The notes beneath the pieces were generated by a model that saw only the letters and a program-made list of their open reading frames with translations, was not told where the DNA came from and ran no database searches. DNA of 64,000 bases. Origin: RYN-230 sp963814645 (lineage in GTDB: Bacteria; Actinomycetota; Actinomycetes; Streptosporangiales; Streptosporangiaceae). How positions within the stretch are numbered: position 1 is the stretch's first letter; every line of letters starts with the position of its first letter. Positions 40,601-50,407 of the stretch are shown in pieces. The translations under genes and the position numbers were made by a program. The stretch is taken from positions 744,001 through 808,000 of the forward strand of contig CAWFDX010000009.1 of the NCBI GenBank assembly GCA_963814645.1, in the 5' to 3' direction.

Positions 40601-41725
40601 ATGCCGACGTTGCGCAGGAGCGGGAGGGACGCGGGCCTCGCGGCCTCGCCAGACCGGCCCGAGATCCTGCTCAGCAGCGAGAGCCCGTACGGCAGCCGCC
40701 GCCTGGTGCTGGAGTACGACGGCTCGACCAGCGCCGCCTATGTCTACGACCAGTCGGCGGTGATCGCGGCGGTGTGGATCGCCAACCACGGGCCCGCGCC
40801 GCGGGCGGCCGATCCGGCGCAGGTCACGGCGGGCCAGGCCCCGGTCATGCCGGCCGGGCACACCAAGCACCCGGACGGCTACCCGCAGCTGGACCGCCGG
40901 GTGCTGCGCGCGCTGTGGTTCGAGGAAGGCGACGGCGTGGCCGTGGTCGAGGGCGGGCGGCTGCTGGCCGTCATCCCCGGCTGGTCCGACGTGTCCCGCG
41001 GCATGCCCGGGTACAGCCGGGAGTGCATCGGCCAGACCCCGTTCGCCTGGGCGCTGGACGACGCGATGGAAGGGCTCGGCCCGCGGGCCGACCGGGCCAC
41101 CGGGTTCTGGCGCTGGCGGGCCAGCGAGGGCGCCTGGGCCGGGTTCCAGCAGGCGCTGCTCGGTCACCTGCTCGGCCGGCTCGGCCCGGGATCGCGGTAC
41201 TGGGACGTGAGCGCGGGCAAGATGCCGCTGGCCGGGGTGTCTGAGCGGCCGCCGACCCGGGACCGGCCGTTCACCGTGCTGTCCACCATCGGCATGAGCT
41301 GCCAGCGGATGCCCGTGGTCGAGCAGTACTCCGAGGAGCCGACGTCATCGGCGCGGATCGAGCTGGCCCTGGCCACCACCATGCCGAGCCCGGACGCGGC
41401 GCGCATCTTCCTGTGGCTGGCGCACTACCCGTGGCGGGCCGTCACCTGGTTTGGGGCGGGGCACACGATCCGCTGGTACCACGAACCGGCCACGTTCCCG
41501 CTCGGCGGCGGGAACACGGCCGTGCTGCTGCTTGATGACCCGGCCCAGCTGATCGGCCCGGAGGTGCCGGACATGGCCGGGTTCTCGTTCGGCGGCGACC
41601 CGGTGCGCTGGCTGTGGGTGCTGCCGATCAGCGAGCGGGAGCGGCTGTTCGCCAAGGAGCGCGGCTCGGCCAGCCTGGTCACCCAGCTCGCCGCGCACCG
41701 CCGATCCTGGGTGGTGACCCAATAG
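40601..41725 (+). CDS. Suppressor-of-fused (SUFU) domain protein
   Basis: 374 residues. N-terminal half (FGxx-free, about 20-190) contains LVLEYDGSTSAAYVYD and VAVVEGGRLLAVIPGWSD; the C-terminal half (about 215-370) fits the SUFU domain: PFTVLSTIGMSCQRMPVVEQY, ARIELALATTMPSPDAARIFLWLAHYPW, then TFPLGGGNTAVLLLDD and FSFGGDPVRWLWVLPISERE. Bacterial SUFU proteins often appear with polymorphic toxins as immunity proteins, but no toxin gene is beside it. Divergent from rlmN. Confidence 0.75.
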   Translation: MPTLRRSGRDAGLAASPDRPEILLSSESPYGSRRLVLEYDGSTSAAYVYDQSAVIAAVWIANHGPAPRAADPAQVTAGQAPVMPAGHTKHPDGYPQLDRRVLRALWFEEGDGVAVVEGGRLLAVIPGWSDVSRGMPGYSRECIGQTPFAWALDDAMEGLGPRADRATGFWRWRASEGAWAGFQQALLGHLLGRLGPGSRYWDVSAGKMPLAGVSERPPTRDRPFTVLSTIGMSCQRMPVVEQYSEEPTSSARIELALATTMPSPDAARIFLWLAHYPWRAVTWFGAGHTIRWYHEPATFPLGGGNTAVLLLDDPAQLIGPEVPDMAGFSFGGDPVRWLWVLPISERERLFAKERGSASLVTQLAAHRRSWVVTQ

Positions 41726-41733
41726 CGCTGAAC

Positions 41734-41785
41734 ATTAACGCGGTGCATTGCGCCTCGCCCGTAGGGCACAATGCACCGCGCTAAT
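41734..41785. terminator. Large bidirectional hairpin terminator
   Basis: A 21-bp stem with two mismatches (41734-41754 with 41765-41785) and a 10-nt loop. It begins 8 nt after the SUFU gene stop and ends 6 nt before the stop of the convergent small membrane protein gene, so it can serve both. Confidence 0.7.
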
Positions 41786-41791
41786 CATGTG

Positions 41792-41971
41792 TCAATGGAT
41801 ATGCAGGTTCACTCCGAGTAGCGCGAGCCACCACAGGAAGATGGCCAGCAGGGCCGACAGCACGCCCTTCAGCAGGCCGACGGTTATGTAGTGCTTCTCC
41901 CAGGCCACCACCAGGCCGATGATCACGTAGAGCAGGAAAACGAGGCCGAACCGGCGTCTGAAGATCCACAT
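41792..41971 (-). CDS. Small two-helix membrane protein
   Basis: 59 residues from ATG 41971 (MWIFRRRFG), with GGAG 9 nt upstream. Two hydrophobic helices, LVFLLYVIIGLVVAWEK and LLSALLAIFLWWLALLG-like (residues about 8-25 and 33-53), with a His-containing C-terminus VNLHIH. Short homologues occur beside cdsA in actinobacteria; function unknown. Confidence 0.65.
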   Translation of the reverse strand: MWIFRRRFGLVFLLYVIIGLVVAWEKHYITVGLLKGVLSALLAIFLWWLALLGVNLHIH

Positions 41972-42047
41972 CCTAATTTGCTCCGCATCTCCCCCGACGG
42001 TACGTACGAGTCGCACGCAAAGTCCCCGGGGAATGCACCGGCAAACG

Positions 42048-43025
42048 TTATTTGAGGAAGATCGTCAGCAGCAGCCAGACCACCGGCGCCGTTATCAGCA
42101 GCGAGTCGATCCGGTCCAGGATGCCGCCGTGCCCGGGCAGCACCCGGCCCATGTCCTTGATCTGCAGGTCACGCTTGATCATCGACTCGGACAGGTCACC
42201 GAGCGTCGCCGCGGCGACCGCCGCCACCCCCAGCACGATGCCCTGCCACCAGGTGCCGTGCAGCAGCAGCGTGAGCACCAGCACGCCGCCCACCACGCAG
42301 GCGGCCACCGAGCCGGCCAGCCCCTCCCAGGTCTTGCTCGGGCTGATCACCGGGGCCATCGGGTGCCGCCCGGCCAGCACGCCGACCGCGTAGCCGCCGA
42401 CGTCGCTGCACACCGGCAGGATGATGAACGCGAGGACGCGCCGGGCGCCGTCCGGCGCGGCCAGCATCAGCCCGACGAACGAGGCCATCAGCGGCAGGTA
42501 GGCCAGCGCGAACAGGCCGGCCGTGATGTCCCGCAGGTACCCGGCGCTGCCGCCGGGCATCCGCCAGGCCAGCACGCCGATCACCGTCACGGCCAGGGCG
42601 GCCACCAGCGGCCGGGTGCCATTGGTGTACGCCAGGGCCAGCATCAGCGCGCCGCCCGCCGCCACCGGCGGCGACGGCAGCCGGATCTCCCGTTCGCCGA
42701 GCGCCCGGCCCAACTCCCACAACCCGAGCCCAATCACCGCGGCCATGAAGATCAGGAACGTCCACTTGACCGTGAACAGGGACACGATGGCCAGCGCACC
42801 CAGGCCGACGCCGACCCCGATGGCCGCGGGCAGGTTCCGCCCGGCCCGGGACCGCTTCGGCGGCGCGCCATTCGGCGGCGGCGCCTCACCCGCTAGGGGC
42901 GGCGAGCCAGCTGACGGAGACGCGCCGGGCACTGGCGTTCGGCTGGAAAGGTCTTTGCTCGTGCGGTCAGGCCCCGTGCGGTCAGATTCGGTATGGCCGG
43001 GGTCGTTGAGCTCGTCAGCGGTCAA
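42048..43025 (-). CDS. cdsA: Phosphatidate cytidylyltransferase
   Basis: 325 residues. Makes CDP-diacylglycerol from phosphatidic acid and CTP. About eight membrane helices follow a ~75-residue Pro/Ser-rich cytosolic N-terminus. The family signature is present at the C-terminus: SMIKRDLQIKDMGRVLPGHG followed by GILDRIDSLL. It starts 2 nt after the frr stop, in the classic pyrH-frr-cdsA order. Confidence 0.94.
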   Translation of the reverse strand: MTADELNDPGHTESDRTGPDRTSKDLSSRTPVPGASPSAGSPPLAGEAPPPNGAPPKRSRAGRNLPAAIGVGVGLGALAIVSLFTVKWTFLIFMAAVIGLGLWELGRALGEREIRLPSPPVAAGGALMLALAYTNGTRPLVAALAVTVIGVLAWRMPGGSAGYLRDITAGLFALAYLPLMASFVGLMLAAPDGARRVLAFIILPVCSDVGGYAVGVLAGRHPMAPVISPSKTWEGLAGSVAACVVGGVLVLTLLLHGTWWQGIVLGVAAVAAATLGDLSESMIKRDLQIKDMGRVLPGHGGILDRIDSLLITAPVVWLLLTIFLK

Positions 43026-43027
43026 GC

Positions 43028-43585
43028 TCAGACCTCAAGAAGCTCGGCTTCCTTGTGCCTGAGCAGGTCGTCCACCTGCCCGACATAGGTGTGCGTGAGC
43101 TCTTCGAGATCCGCCTGCGCGCGGTGCACCTCATCCTCGCCCGCGTCGCCCGCCTTGACCATCTTGTCCAGCGAGTCCTTGGCGTGCCGCCGGATGTTGC
43201 GGATGGAGACCCGGCTGTCCTCGGCCTTGTGCCGGGCCACCTTGATGTAGTCCTTGCGCCGCTCTTCGGACAGCTCGGGGAAGACGACCCGGATGATGGC
43301 GCCGTCGTTGGACGGGTTCACCCCGAGGTCGCTGTTCCGGATGGCCTTCTCGATGTTGCTCAGCGAGGACTTGTCGAACGGCTGGACGATGACCATCCGG
43401 GGTTCCGGGATGTGGAACGAGGCCAGCTGGTTGACCGGCGTCGGGGTGCCGTAGTACTCGACCGTGATCTTGGCGAACATGGACGGGTGCGCGCGGCCGG
43501 TACGGATGGCGCCCATGTCTTCCTTGGCCACCGCGACGGCCTTCTCCATCTTCTCCTCCGCTTCGAGGAGAGTCTCGTCTATCAC
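43028..43585 (-). CDS. frr: Ribosome recycling factor
   Basis: 185 residues, standard length. KMEKAVAVAKEDMGAIRTGRAHPSMF, PTPVNQLASFHIPEPRMVIVQP, NPSNDGAIIRVVFPELSEERRKDYIK and the C-terminal helix are characteristic. Works with EF-G to split post-termination ribosomes. Between pyrH and cdsA. Confidence 0.97.
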   Translation of the reverse strand: MIDETLLEAEEKMEKAVAVAKEDMGAIRTGRAHPSMFAKITVEYYGTPTPVNQLASFHIPEPRMVIVQPFDKSSLSNIEKAIRNSDLGVNPSNDGAIIRVVFPELSEERRKDYIKVARHKAEDSRVSIRNIRRHAKDSLDKMVKAGDAGEDEVHRAQADLEELTHTYVGQVDDLLRHKEAELLEV

Positions 43586-43646
43586 TGCGGCTCCTGTGGT
43601 CCTGGTGCCTTCACGGGTTCGCGCCTGCCGGCTGGGGTGCTGACCG

Positions 43647-44492
43647 TCAGTAGTCTCCTGACCGGCATATCAGTGTGCCGATCTTCTCACCGCGTACCGC
43701 CCGCGCAATGTTGCCTTCTTCCATCAGGTCGAAGACGACGATGGGCAGGCCGTTGTCCATGCACAGGCTGACCGCGGTCGCGTCCATGAACTTCAGCTCG
43801 CGGCGCAGCACCTCGCCGTAGTCGATCTGGGCGAACCTGGTCGCGCCGGGGCTGCGCCGCGGATCTGCGTCGTAGACCCCGTCAACCTGGGTTCCCTTGA
43901 GCACCGCTTCCGCGCCGATCTCCAGCGCGCGCTGCGCGGCGCAGGTGTCGGTGGAGAAGAACGGCGCGCCGAGGCCCGCGCCGAAGATCACTACGCGGCC
44001 CTTCTCCAGGTGCCGGATGGCCCGGCGCGGGATGTACGGCTCCGCCACCTGGCCCATCGTGATCGCGGTTTGCACCCGGGTCTCGATGCCCAGCTTCTCC
44101 AGCACGTCCTGCAGGGCCAGGCAGTTGATGACCGTGCCCAGCATGCCCATGTAGTCGGCCCGGGATCGGTCGATGCCGCGCTCGGCCATCTGCCGGCCGC
44201 GGAACATGTTGCCGCCACCGACCACGGCGGCCAACTCGACCCCGTCGGTGACTACCGCGGCCATCTCCTTGGCCAGGTGGAACACCACGTCGGGGGAGAT
44301 GCCGAGCGGCTCGTCCCCGGAGAACGCCTCGCCGGACAGCTTGACTACCACGCGCTTCCAGCGGCGGTGCACCGGCGCTGAGTCGGGGGCGTCCAGCGTC
44401 CCGACGGCGGACGGGACGTCCTGGCCGGCGGCGGTGGCCGCTGTCTGGGTCACCCCGCCGCTGGCCGGACGTTGTCCTCCGCCGGCCGCCAT
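43647..44492 (-). CDS. pyrH: UMP kinase
   Basis: 281 residues. Amino-acid-kinase fold: KRVVVKLSGEAFSGDEPLG, VVGGGNMFRGRQMAERGID, MGMLGTVINCLALQD, TQVDGVYDADPRRSPGA. The first ~45 residues (MAAGGGQRPASGGVTQT...) are a low-complexity extension not found in most homologues; no better start is visible closer to the conserved region. Its ATG shares one base with the tsf stop, so it is coupled to tsf. Confidence 0.95.
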   Translation of the reverse strand: MAAGGGQRPASGGVTQTAATAAGQDVPSAVGTLDAPDSAPVHRRWKRVVVKLSGEAFSGDEPLGISPDVVFHLAKEMAAVVTDGVELAAVVGGGNMFRGRQMAERGIDRSRADYMGMLGTVINCLALQDVLEKLGIETRVQTAITMGQVAEPYIPRRAIRHLEKGRVVIFGAGLGAPFFSTDTCAAQRALEIGAEAVLKGTQVDGVYDADPRRSPGATRFAQIDYGEVLRRELKFMDATAVSLCMDNGLPIVVFDLMEEGNIARAVRGEKIGTLICRSGDY

Positions 44493-45328
44493 CAGGCCTG
44501 GCCCACCTGGAACCGGGCGAAGGCCCGCACGGTGACGCCCTGCTCGCTGAGCAGCTGCTTGATCGTCTTCTTCGGCTCGCGTACGAACGGCTGCTCGGTG
44601 AGCACCACGTCCTTGAAGAACGCGTTCAGCCGGCCCTCGACGATCTTGGGCACGGCCTGCTCCGGCTTGCCCTCGTCCCGGGTGATCTGCTCCATGATGC
44701 CGCGCTCGTGCTCGACCACGTTGGCGGGCACCTCGTCCCGGGTCAGGTACTGCGGGCGCATCGCGGCCACCTGGTGCGCCACGTCCTTGGCCGCCTCGGC
44801 GGACGGCTTGTCCAGCTGGACCAGCACGCCCACGGTCGGCGGCAGGGCCGGGTCGGACTTGTGCAGGTAGGTCGCCACGTAGCCACCCTCGAACAGGGTG
44901 TACCGGCCGAGCTCCAGCTTCTCCTTGAGCGCGGCGCTGGCCTCCTCGATGAGCTGCTGGACGGTCACGCCGGAGCGGACCTCCAGGCCGAGCACGGCCA
45001 GCCGGTCCGCGGCCCGGTGCTCCAGCGCGGCCTTCGCGATCTGCGCGGCCACGTCCTGGAACACCTCGGTCTTGGCCACGAAGTCGGTCTCGCAGTTGAG
45101 CTCCACGAGCACCCCGGCCTCGGTGCCGGCCAGCTCCGCGGTCACCAGGCCGTTCCCGGCGGTCCGCGAAGCCCGCTTGCTCACATCCTTGGCTCCCTTG
45201 ACCCGGAGGATCTCGACCGCGGCGTCGAAGTCGCCGTCGGCCTCCGTCAGGGCGTTCCTGCAGTCAAGCATTCCCGCGGCCGTCTGCTCACGCAGCCGCT
45301 TTATGTCCGCGGCGGTGAAGTTCGCCAT
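44492..45328 (-). CDS. tsf: Translation elongation factor Ts
   Basis: 278 residues. Nucleotide exchange factor for EF-Tu. The UBA-like N-terminus ADIKRLREQTAAGMLDCRNAL and the core motif LNCETDFVAKTEVFQ are present, plus GRYTLFEGGYVATYLH and a C-terminal EQPFVREPKKTIKQLL. Second gene of the rpsB-tsf-pyrH-frr-cdsA cluster. Confidence 0.97.
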   Translation of the reverse strand: MANFTAADIKRLREQTAAGMLDCRNALTEADGDFDAAVEILRVKGAKDVSKRASRTAGNGLVTAELAGTEAGVLVELNCETDFVAKTEVFQDVAAQIAKAALEHRAADRLAVLGLEVRSGVTVQQLIEEASAALKEKLELGRYTLFEGGYVATYLHKSDPALPPTVGVLVQLDKPSAEAAKDVAHQVAAMRPQYLTRDEVPANVVEHERGIMEQITRDEGKPEQAVPKIVEGRLNAFFKDVVLTEQPFVREPKKTIKQLLSEQGVTVRAFARFQVGQA

Positions 45329-45406
45329 GTCCTCATCTCTCGCTGTCTGTACGTGGTGGGTGGACGGAGCCCGCTGGCCCTGCTGACCCCGGCCGCCGGC
45401 CTCGGG

Positions 45407-46615
45407 TCAGGCCTCGGGCTCGGCTGCGGGGATCTCCGTCGCCTCGGCCGCAGGCTGCTCCGCCTCGGCCGCAGGCTGCTCCGCCTCGGCCGCAGGCTGC
45501 TCCGCCTCGGCCGCAGGCTGCTCCGCCGCAGGCTGCTCCGCCGCAGGCTGCTCGGCCGCAGGCTGCTCCGCCTCGGCCGCAGGCTGCTCCGCCTCGGCCG
45601 CAGGCTGCTCCGCCTCGGCCGCAGGCTGCTCCGCCTCGGCCGCAGGCTGCTCCGCCTCGGCCGCGGGCTGAGCAGCCACCGGCTGCTCCGCCACCGGCTG
45701 CTCAGCCACCGGCTGCTCAGCCACCGGCTGCTCAGCCGTAGTGGCGGGGCTGGTCCCGTTGGCGGTGCCGTTGGCGGTGCCGTTCGCGACGGACTGGGCC
45801 ACGGCCTGGTCGTGGGCCAGTCCACCCTCCAGGACCTGGAGCTCCCACTCGGCCAGCGGCTCCTCGGCGCCGATATCGCCTGCGGCCGGGGTGGACGGCT
45901 TAGCCTCGCCGTCCGCCGCGCCAGCCCGCGCGATGAGCCCATCGGCGACGGCGTCGGCGACCACCCTGGTCAGTAGTGAAACACTGCGGATCGCGTCATC
46001 ATTTCCGGGGATCGGGTAGGTGACCTCGTCCGGGTCGCAGTTGGTGTCCAGGATAGCGATCACCGGGATGCCCAGCTTGCGGGCCTCGCTGACGGCGATG
46101 TGCTCCTTCTTGGTGTCCACCACCCAGATCGCGCTCGGCACCCGGGACATGTCCCGGATCCCGCCCAGCGACCGCTCCAGCTTGTCCCGCTCCCGGCGCA
46201 GCTGGAGAAGTTCTTTCTTGGTCATCCCGGAACCGGCGACGTCGTCGAAGTCGATCTCCTCCAGTTCCTTGAGCCGCTGCAGCCGCTTGAACACGGTGGA
46301 GAAGTTGGTCAGCATGCCACCCAGCCAGCGCTGGTTGACGAACGGCATGCCCACCCGGCGGGCCTGCTCGGCCACGGCTTCCTGGGCCTGCTTCTTGGTC
46401 CCGACGTAGAGGATGGAGCCGCCGTGCGCGACGGTCTCCTTGATGAACTCGTACGCGGTGTCGATGAAGGCGAGTGACTGCTGGAGGTCGATGATGTAGA
46501 TGCCGTTGCGCTCGGCCAGGATGAATCGCTTCATCTTGGGGTTCCAGCGCCGGGTCTGGTGCCCGAAGTGCACGCCGCTCTCGAGGAGCTGCCGCATGGT
46601 GACGACCGGAGCCAT
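45407..46615 (-). CDS. rpsB: 30S ribosomal protein S2 with a long repetitive C-terminal tail
   Basis: 402 residues from ATG 46615 (MAPVVTMRQLLESGVHFGHQ, SD AGGAAGGGG at 9 nt). The S2 core (about 1-265: NPKMKRFILAERNGIYIIDL, FVNQRWLGGMLTNFSTVFKR, IPVIAILDTNCDPDEVTYPI) is normal. The tail (~290-402) is made of AEAEQPA/EQPAAE/AEQPV units and is strongly acidic; most S2 proteins end soon after the core, although several actinobacteria have shorter acidic tails. A frame open further upstream to 46705 is not conserved. Confidence 0.95.
   Translation of the reverse strand: MAPVVTMRQLLESGVHFGHQTRRWNPKMKRFILAERNGIYIIDLQQSLAFIDTAYEFIKETVAHGGSILYVGTKKQAQEAVAEQARRVGMPFVNQRWLGGMLTNFSTVFKRLQRLKELEEIDFDDVAGSGMTKKELLQLRRERDKLERSLGGIRDMSRVPSAIWVVDTKKEHIAVSEARKLGIPVIAILDTNCDPDEVTYPIPGNDDAIRSVSLLTRVVADAVADGLIARAGAADGEAKPSTPAAGDIGAEEPLAEWELQVLEGGLAHDQAVAQSVANGTANGTANGTSPATTAEQPVAEQPVAEQPVAEQPVAAQPAAEAEQPAAEAEQPAAEAEQPAAEAEQPAAEAEQPAAEQPAAEQPAAEQPAAEAEQPAAEAEQPAAEAEQPAAEATEIPAAEPEA
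45441..45735. repeat. Tandem 21/15-bp repeats encoding the S2 tail
   Basis: On the plus strand, units of GCCTCGGCCGCAGGCTGCTCC (21 bp) alternate with shortened 15-bp units (GCCGCAGGCTGCTCC) from 45441 to about 45670, followed by GCCACCGGCTGCTCA units. All in frame with rpsB. Confidence 0.85.
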
Positions 46616-47043
46616 GCCCACGGTCCCCTTCCTGTTACGCGCCGCGCCCTGATCGCGCCGACGCTCTCGGTTATGCCTGGCGCCCGGACGTACCCGCCGC
46701 GGCATAGCAGCCGCGGACCGGTGGGCAGCGTCCCGCCGGATTCACTACGGAACCCTGGCGGCAAGCGGACGCGCGAATTTGACCGTGGAATCGCCCCCAG
46801 TTCGGCGGGCGCTTCTGCGGCCTGTGCAAAGTCTACAGGCTCCAGCAAGACCCTTGACGCTGCCTAACGCCAATGCCCGCGGGCCGGAACCAGTCGGCAC
46901 CCGGCCCGGAGCCGCATCCCAGCCCTCCACCCGGCCCGGGGCATCTCGAGCCTGCCGTCAGGGGCACGCGGCAGACCGCAGCCCCGCCGTCCGTTACTCC
47001 TGTGACGGAAGCGCCAACTGCGACGATCCATCCAGCACAGCCT

Positions 47044-47097
47044 TTGTTGATGTTGAAGTAGATGCTGCTGGAGGTGCATCTACGTCAACATCAACAA
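47044..47097. promoter_or_regulatory. 54-nt dyad element, copy 1 (xerC-rpsB gap)
   Basis: Starts TTGTTGATGTTGAA and ends CTACGTCAACATCAACAA; outer arms of 12 bp pair perfectly and an inner TAGATGC/GCATCTA stem continues the hairpin. Length and both ends are identical in a second copy upstream of rpsP (59446-59499). It lies ~430 nt upstream of rpsB and ~130 nt beyond the xerC stop. The whole 46616-47229 gap (614 nt) holds no supported gene; besides this element and the inverted repeat at 47140 it should contain the rpsB promoter, which I cannot assign. Confidence 0.6.
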
Positions 47098-47139
47098 CTT
47101 GGCGATCACGCGTACGATGCGCCGGACCGATCTTCGGAA

Positions 47140-47186
47140 TGATCAAACGTTTGGTGTCGCCAGAGCCAGCACCAAACGTTTGATCA
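47140..47186. promoter_or_regulatory. Perfect 17-bp inverted repeat downstream of xerC
   Basis: TGATCAAACGTTTGGTG (47140-47156), a 13-nt spacer, and the exact complement at 47170-47186. Each arm itself contains the palindromes TGATCA and AAACGTTT. It lies 43 nt past the xerC stop. No U-run follows on either strand, so protein binding is as likely as termination. Confidence 0.55.
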
Positions 47187-47229
47187 CGGGCTTGGTCACC
47201 CAGGCGAGAGGCTGCCGTGACTGGTGTGA

Positions 47230-48207
47230 TCAGGCGCGGGGGTGGGCCTGGTTGAACGCGGCGTGCAGCCGGGCCACCGACACATGGGTGTAGATCTGCG
47301 TGCTGGCCAGCGACGCGTGGCCCAGGATCTCCTGCACGCTGCGCAGGTCCGCGCCGCCTTCCAGCAGGTGGGTGGCGGCCGCGTGGCGCAGGCCGTGCGG
47401 CCCGCTGTCCGGCACCGCCGGCACCGCGGCCAGCCTGGCGTGCACCACCCGGCGCGCGGTCCGCGGGTCGAGCCGCCGGCCGCGTGCGCCGAGGAACAGC
47501 GCGTGGTCGCTGGCCGGGGTGACCAGCACCGGCCTGCCCGCCTCGGTCCAGCCCCGCACCGCGCGCTCGGCGGGCAGGCCCACCGGCACGGTGCGTTCCT
47601 TGCCGCCCTTGCCCAGCACCCGGATCGTCCGGCGGCCGTTATCCAGGTCGCCCACGTCCAGCCCGCACAGCTCGCTGACCCGGATGCCAGAGGCGTACAG
47701 CAGTTCCATGATCGCGGCGTCGCGGAGCAGCACGGCGCGCTCCCGCGGGTCCAGCTCACCCGCGCCTGCGGGCGGGGCAGCCGTGCCGTCCAGCACCGCG
47801 GCCACCTGGTCCGGCCGGGGCACCTCGGGCAGCCTGCGCCGGATCCGGGGGGTGCCGAGCAGCGGGCCCGGGTCGGTGGCCAGCAGGCCCCGGCTATGCG
47901 CGAACGCGGTGAACGCGCGGGCCGCGGCGGCGCGGCGGGCCAGCGTGCTGCGGGCCAGGCCGGCCCGGTGCTGGCCGGCCAGCCAGCCCCGGAGCACGGT
48001 GATGCTCAGCCCGTCCGGGCTGGTCACCCCGGCCCGGGTGGCGTGCTCCAGCAGGGCGCGGACGTCCCCGAGGTAGGCCCGGACGGTGTGCGGCGAGGTG
48101 TTCCGCTCGGCCGCCAGGTGCCGCTGGAAACTGTCCAGCGCCCGGCCCAGCGGCTCGGCCAGCTGGCCCTGGTCGTGGGCCGGGGCGTCCGGTGCTGACT
48201 CAGCCAT
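47230..48207 (-). CDS. xerC: Tyrosine recombinase XerC
   Basis: 325 residues. Site-specific recombinase resolving chromosome dimers at dif with XerD. SAM-like N-terminal domain (FQRHLAAERNTSPHTVRAYL), catalytic Arg in LYASGIRVSELCGLD, Lys in LGKGGKERTVPVG, HxxR in HGLRHAAATHLLEGG, His and Tyr nucleophile in LGHASLASTQIYTHVS. Placed between glmS/dprA and rpsB as in many actinobacteria. GTG/ATG at 48207 is accepted (MAESAPDAPAHD). Confidence 0.94.
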   Translation of the reverse strand: MAESAPDAPAHDQGQLAEPLGRALDSFQRHLAAERNTSPHTVRAYLGDVRALLEHATRAGVTSPDGLSITVLRGWLAGQHRAGLARSTLARRAAAARAFTAFAHSRGLLATDPGPLLGTPRIRRRLPEVPRPDQVAAVLDGTAAPPAGAGELDPRERAVLLRDAAIMELLYASGIRVSELCGLDVGDLDNGRRTIRVLGKGGKERTVPVGLPAERAVRGWTEAGRPVLVTPASDHALFLGARGRRLDPRTARRVVHARLAAVPAVPDSGPHGLRHAAATHLLEGGADLRSVQEILGHASLASTQIYTHVSVARLHAAFNQAHPRA

Positions 48208-48233
48208 CCACCCAGTGTGGCACCGGCTGGCGG

Positions 48234-50048
<1,815 letters not shown>

Positions 50049-50061
50049 ACACTTCCCCCTG

Positions 50062-50337
50062 TCAGCCGTAGATGATGCGGCGCAGCTGGCGCTGCGAATA
50101 GTCAGGTGGTGGCACCAGCCGCTGCCGCAGCTCACCGGCAATCTGCTGGAAGGCCCGGTCGTTGGTGAGGCCGCGTGTCTTCAGCTCGCCGTGACGCCGC
50201 CGGACGAACGTCTCCGCTGGCTCGGAGAAGTACCCGAGCACCTCAGCGATCAATCGCTCCGCTTCCCCGGTGCCCAGCGTGCTGCTCCGGCTTACATGGG
50301 CGACCAGGTCCTCGAACGGTTGCTGCACCCCTGCCAC
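50062..50337 (-). CDS. Conserved small hypothetical protein upstream of glmS
   Basis: 91 residues, GTG start. FVRRRHGELKTRGLTNDRAFQQIAGELRQR and the C-terminal YSQRQLRRIIYG follow a widespread family pattern (RHxELxxRGLTNxxxFxxIAxEL ... SxRQxRRxIYG) of unknown function, found in actinobacteria and some proteobacteria. Soluble, mostly helical. Confidence 0.75.
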   Translation of the reverse strand: MAGVQQPFEDLVAHVSRSSTLGTGEAERLIAEVLGYFSEPAETFVRRRHGELKTRGLTNDRAFQQIAGELRQRLVPPPDYSQRQLRRIIYG

Positions 50338-50374
50338 CGCCCCAGCATGAGCGATTCAGGCACGGAAGGCAAAG

Positions 50375-50398
50375 ATCCTGCCCGAATATGGGCAGGAT
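50375..50398 (-). terminator. Hairpin terminator after dprA
   Basis: ATCCTGCCC-gaatat-GGGCAGGAT, a perfect 9-bp stem lying 9 nt past the dprA stop on the minus strand, followed by CTTTGCC. It separates the dprA operon from the small gene/glmS unit. Confidence 0.6.
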
Positions 50399-50407
50399 TT
50401 CCCGGAA

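Noticed and set aside
38988..40763. A 591-codon plus-strand frame across rlmN and the acyltransferase
   Set aside because: Antisense of two genes with clear motifs.
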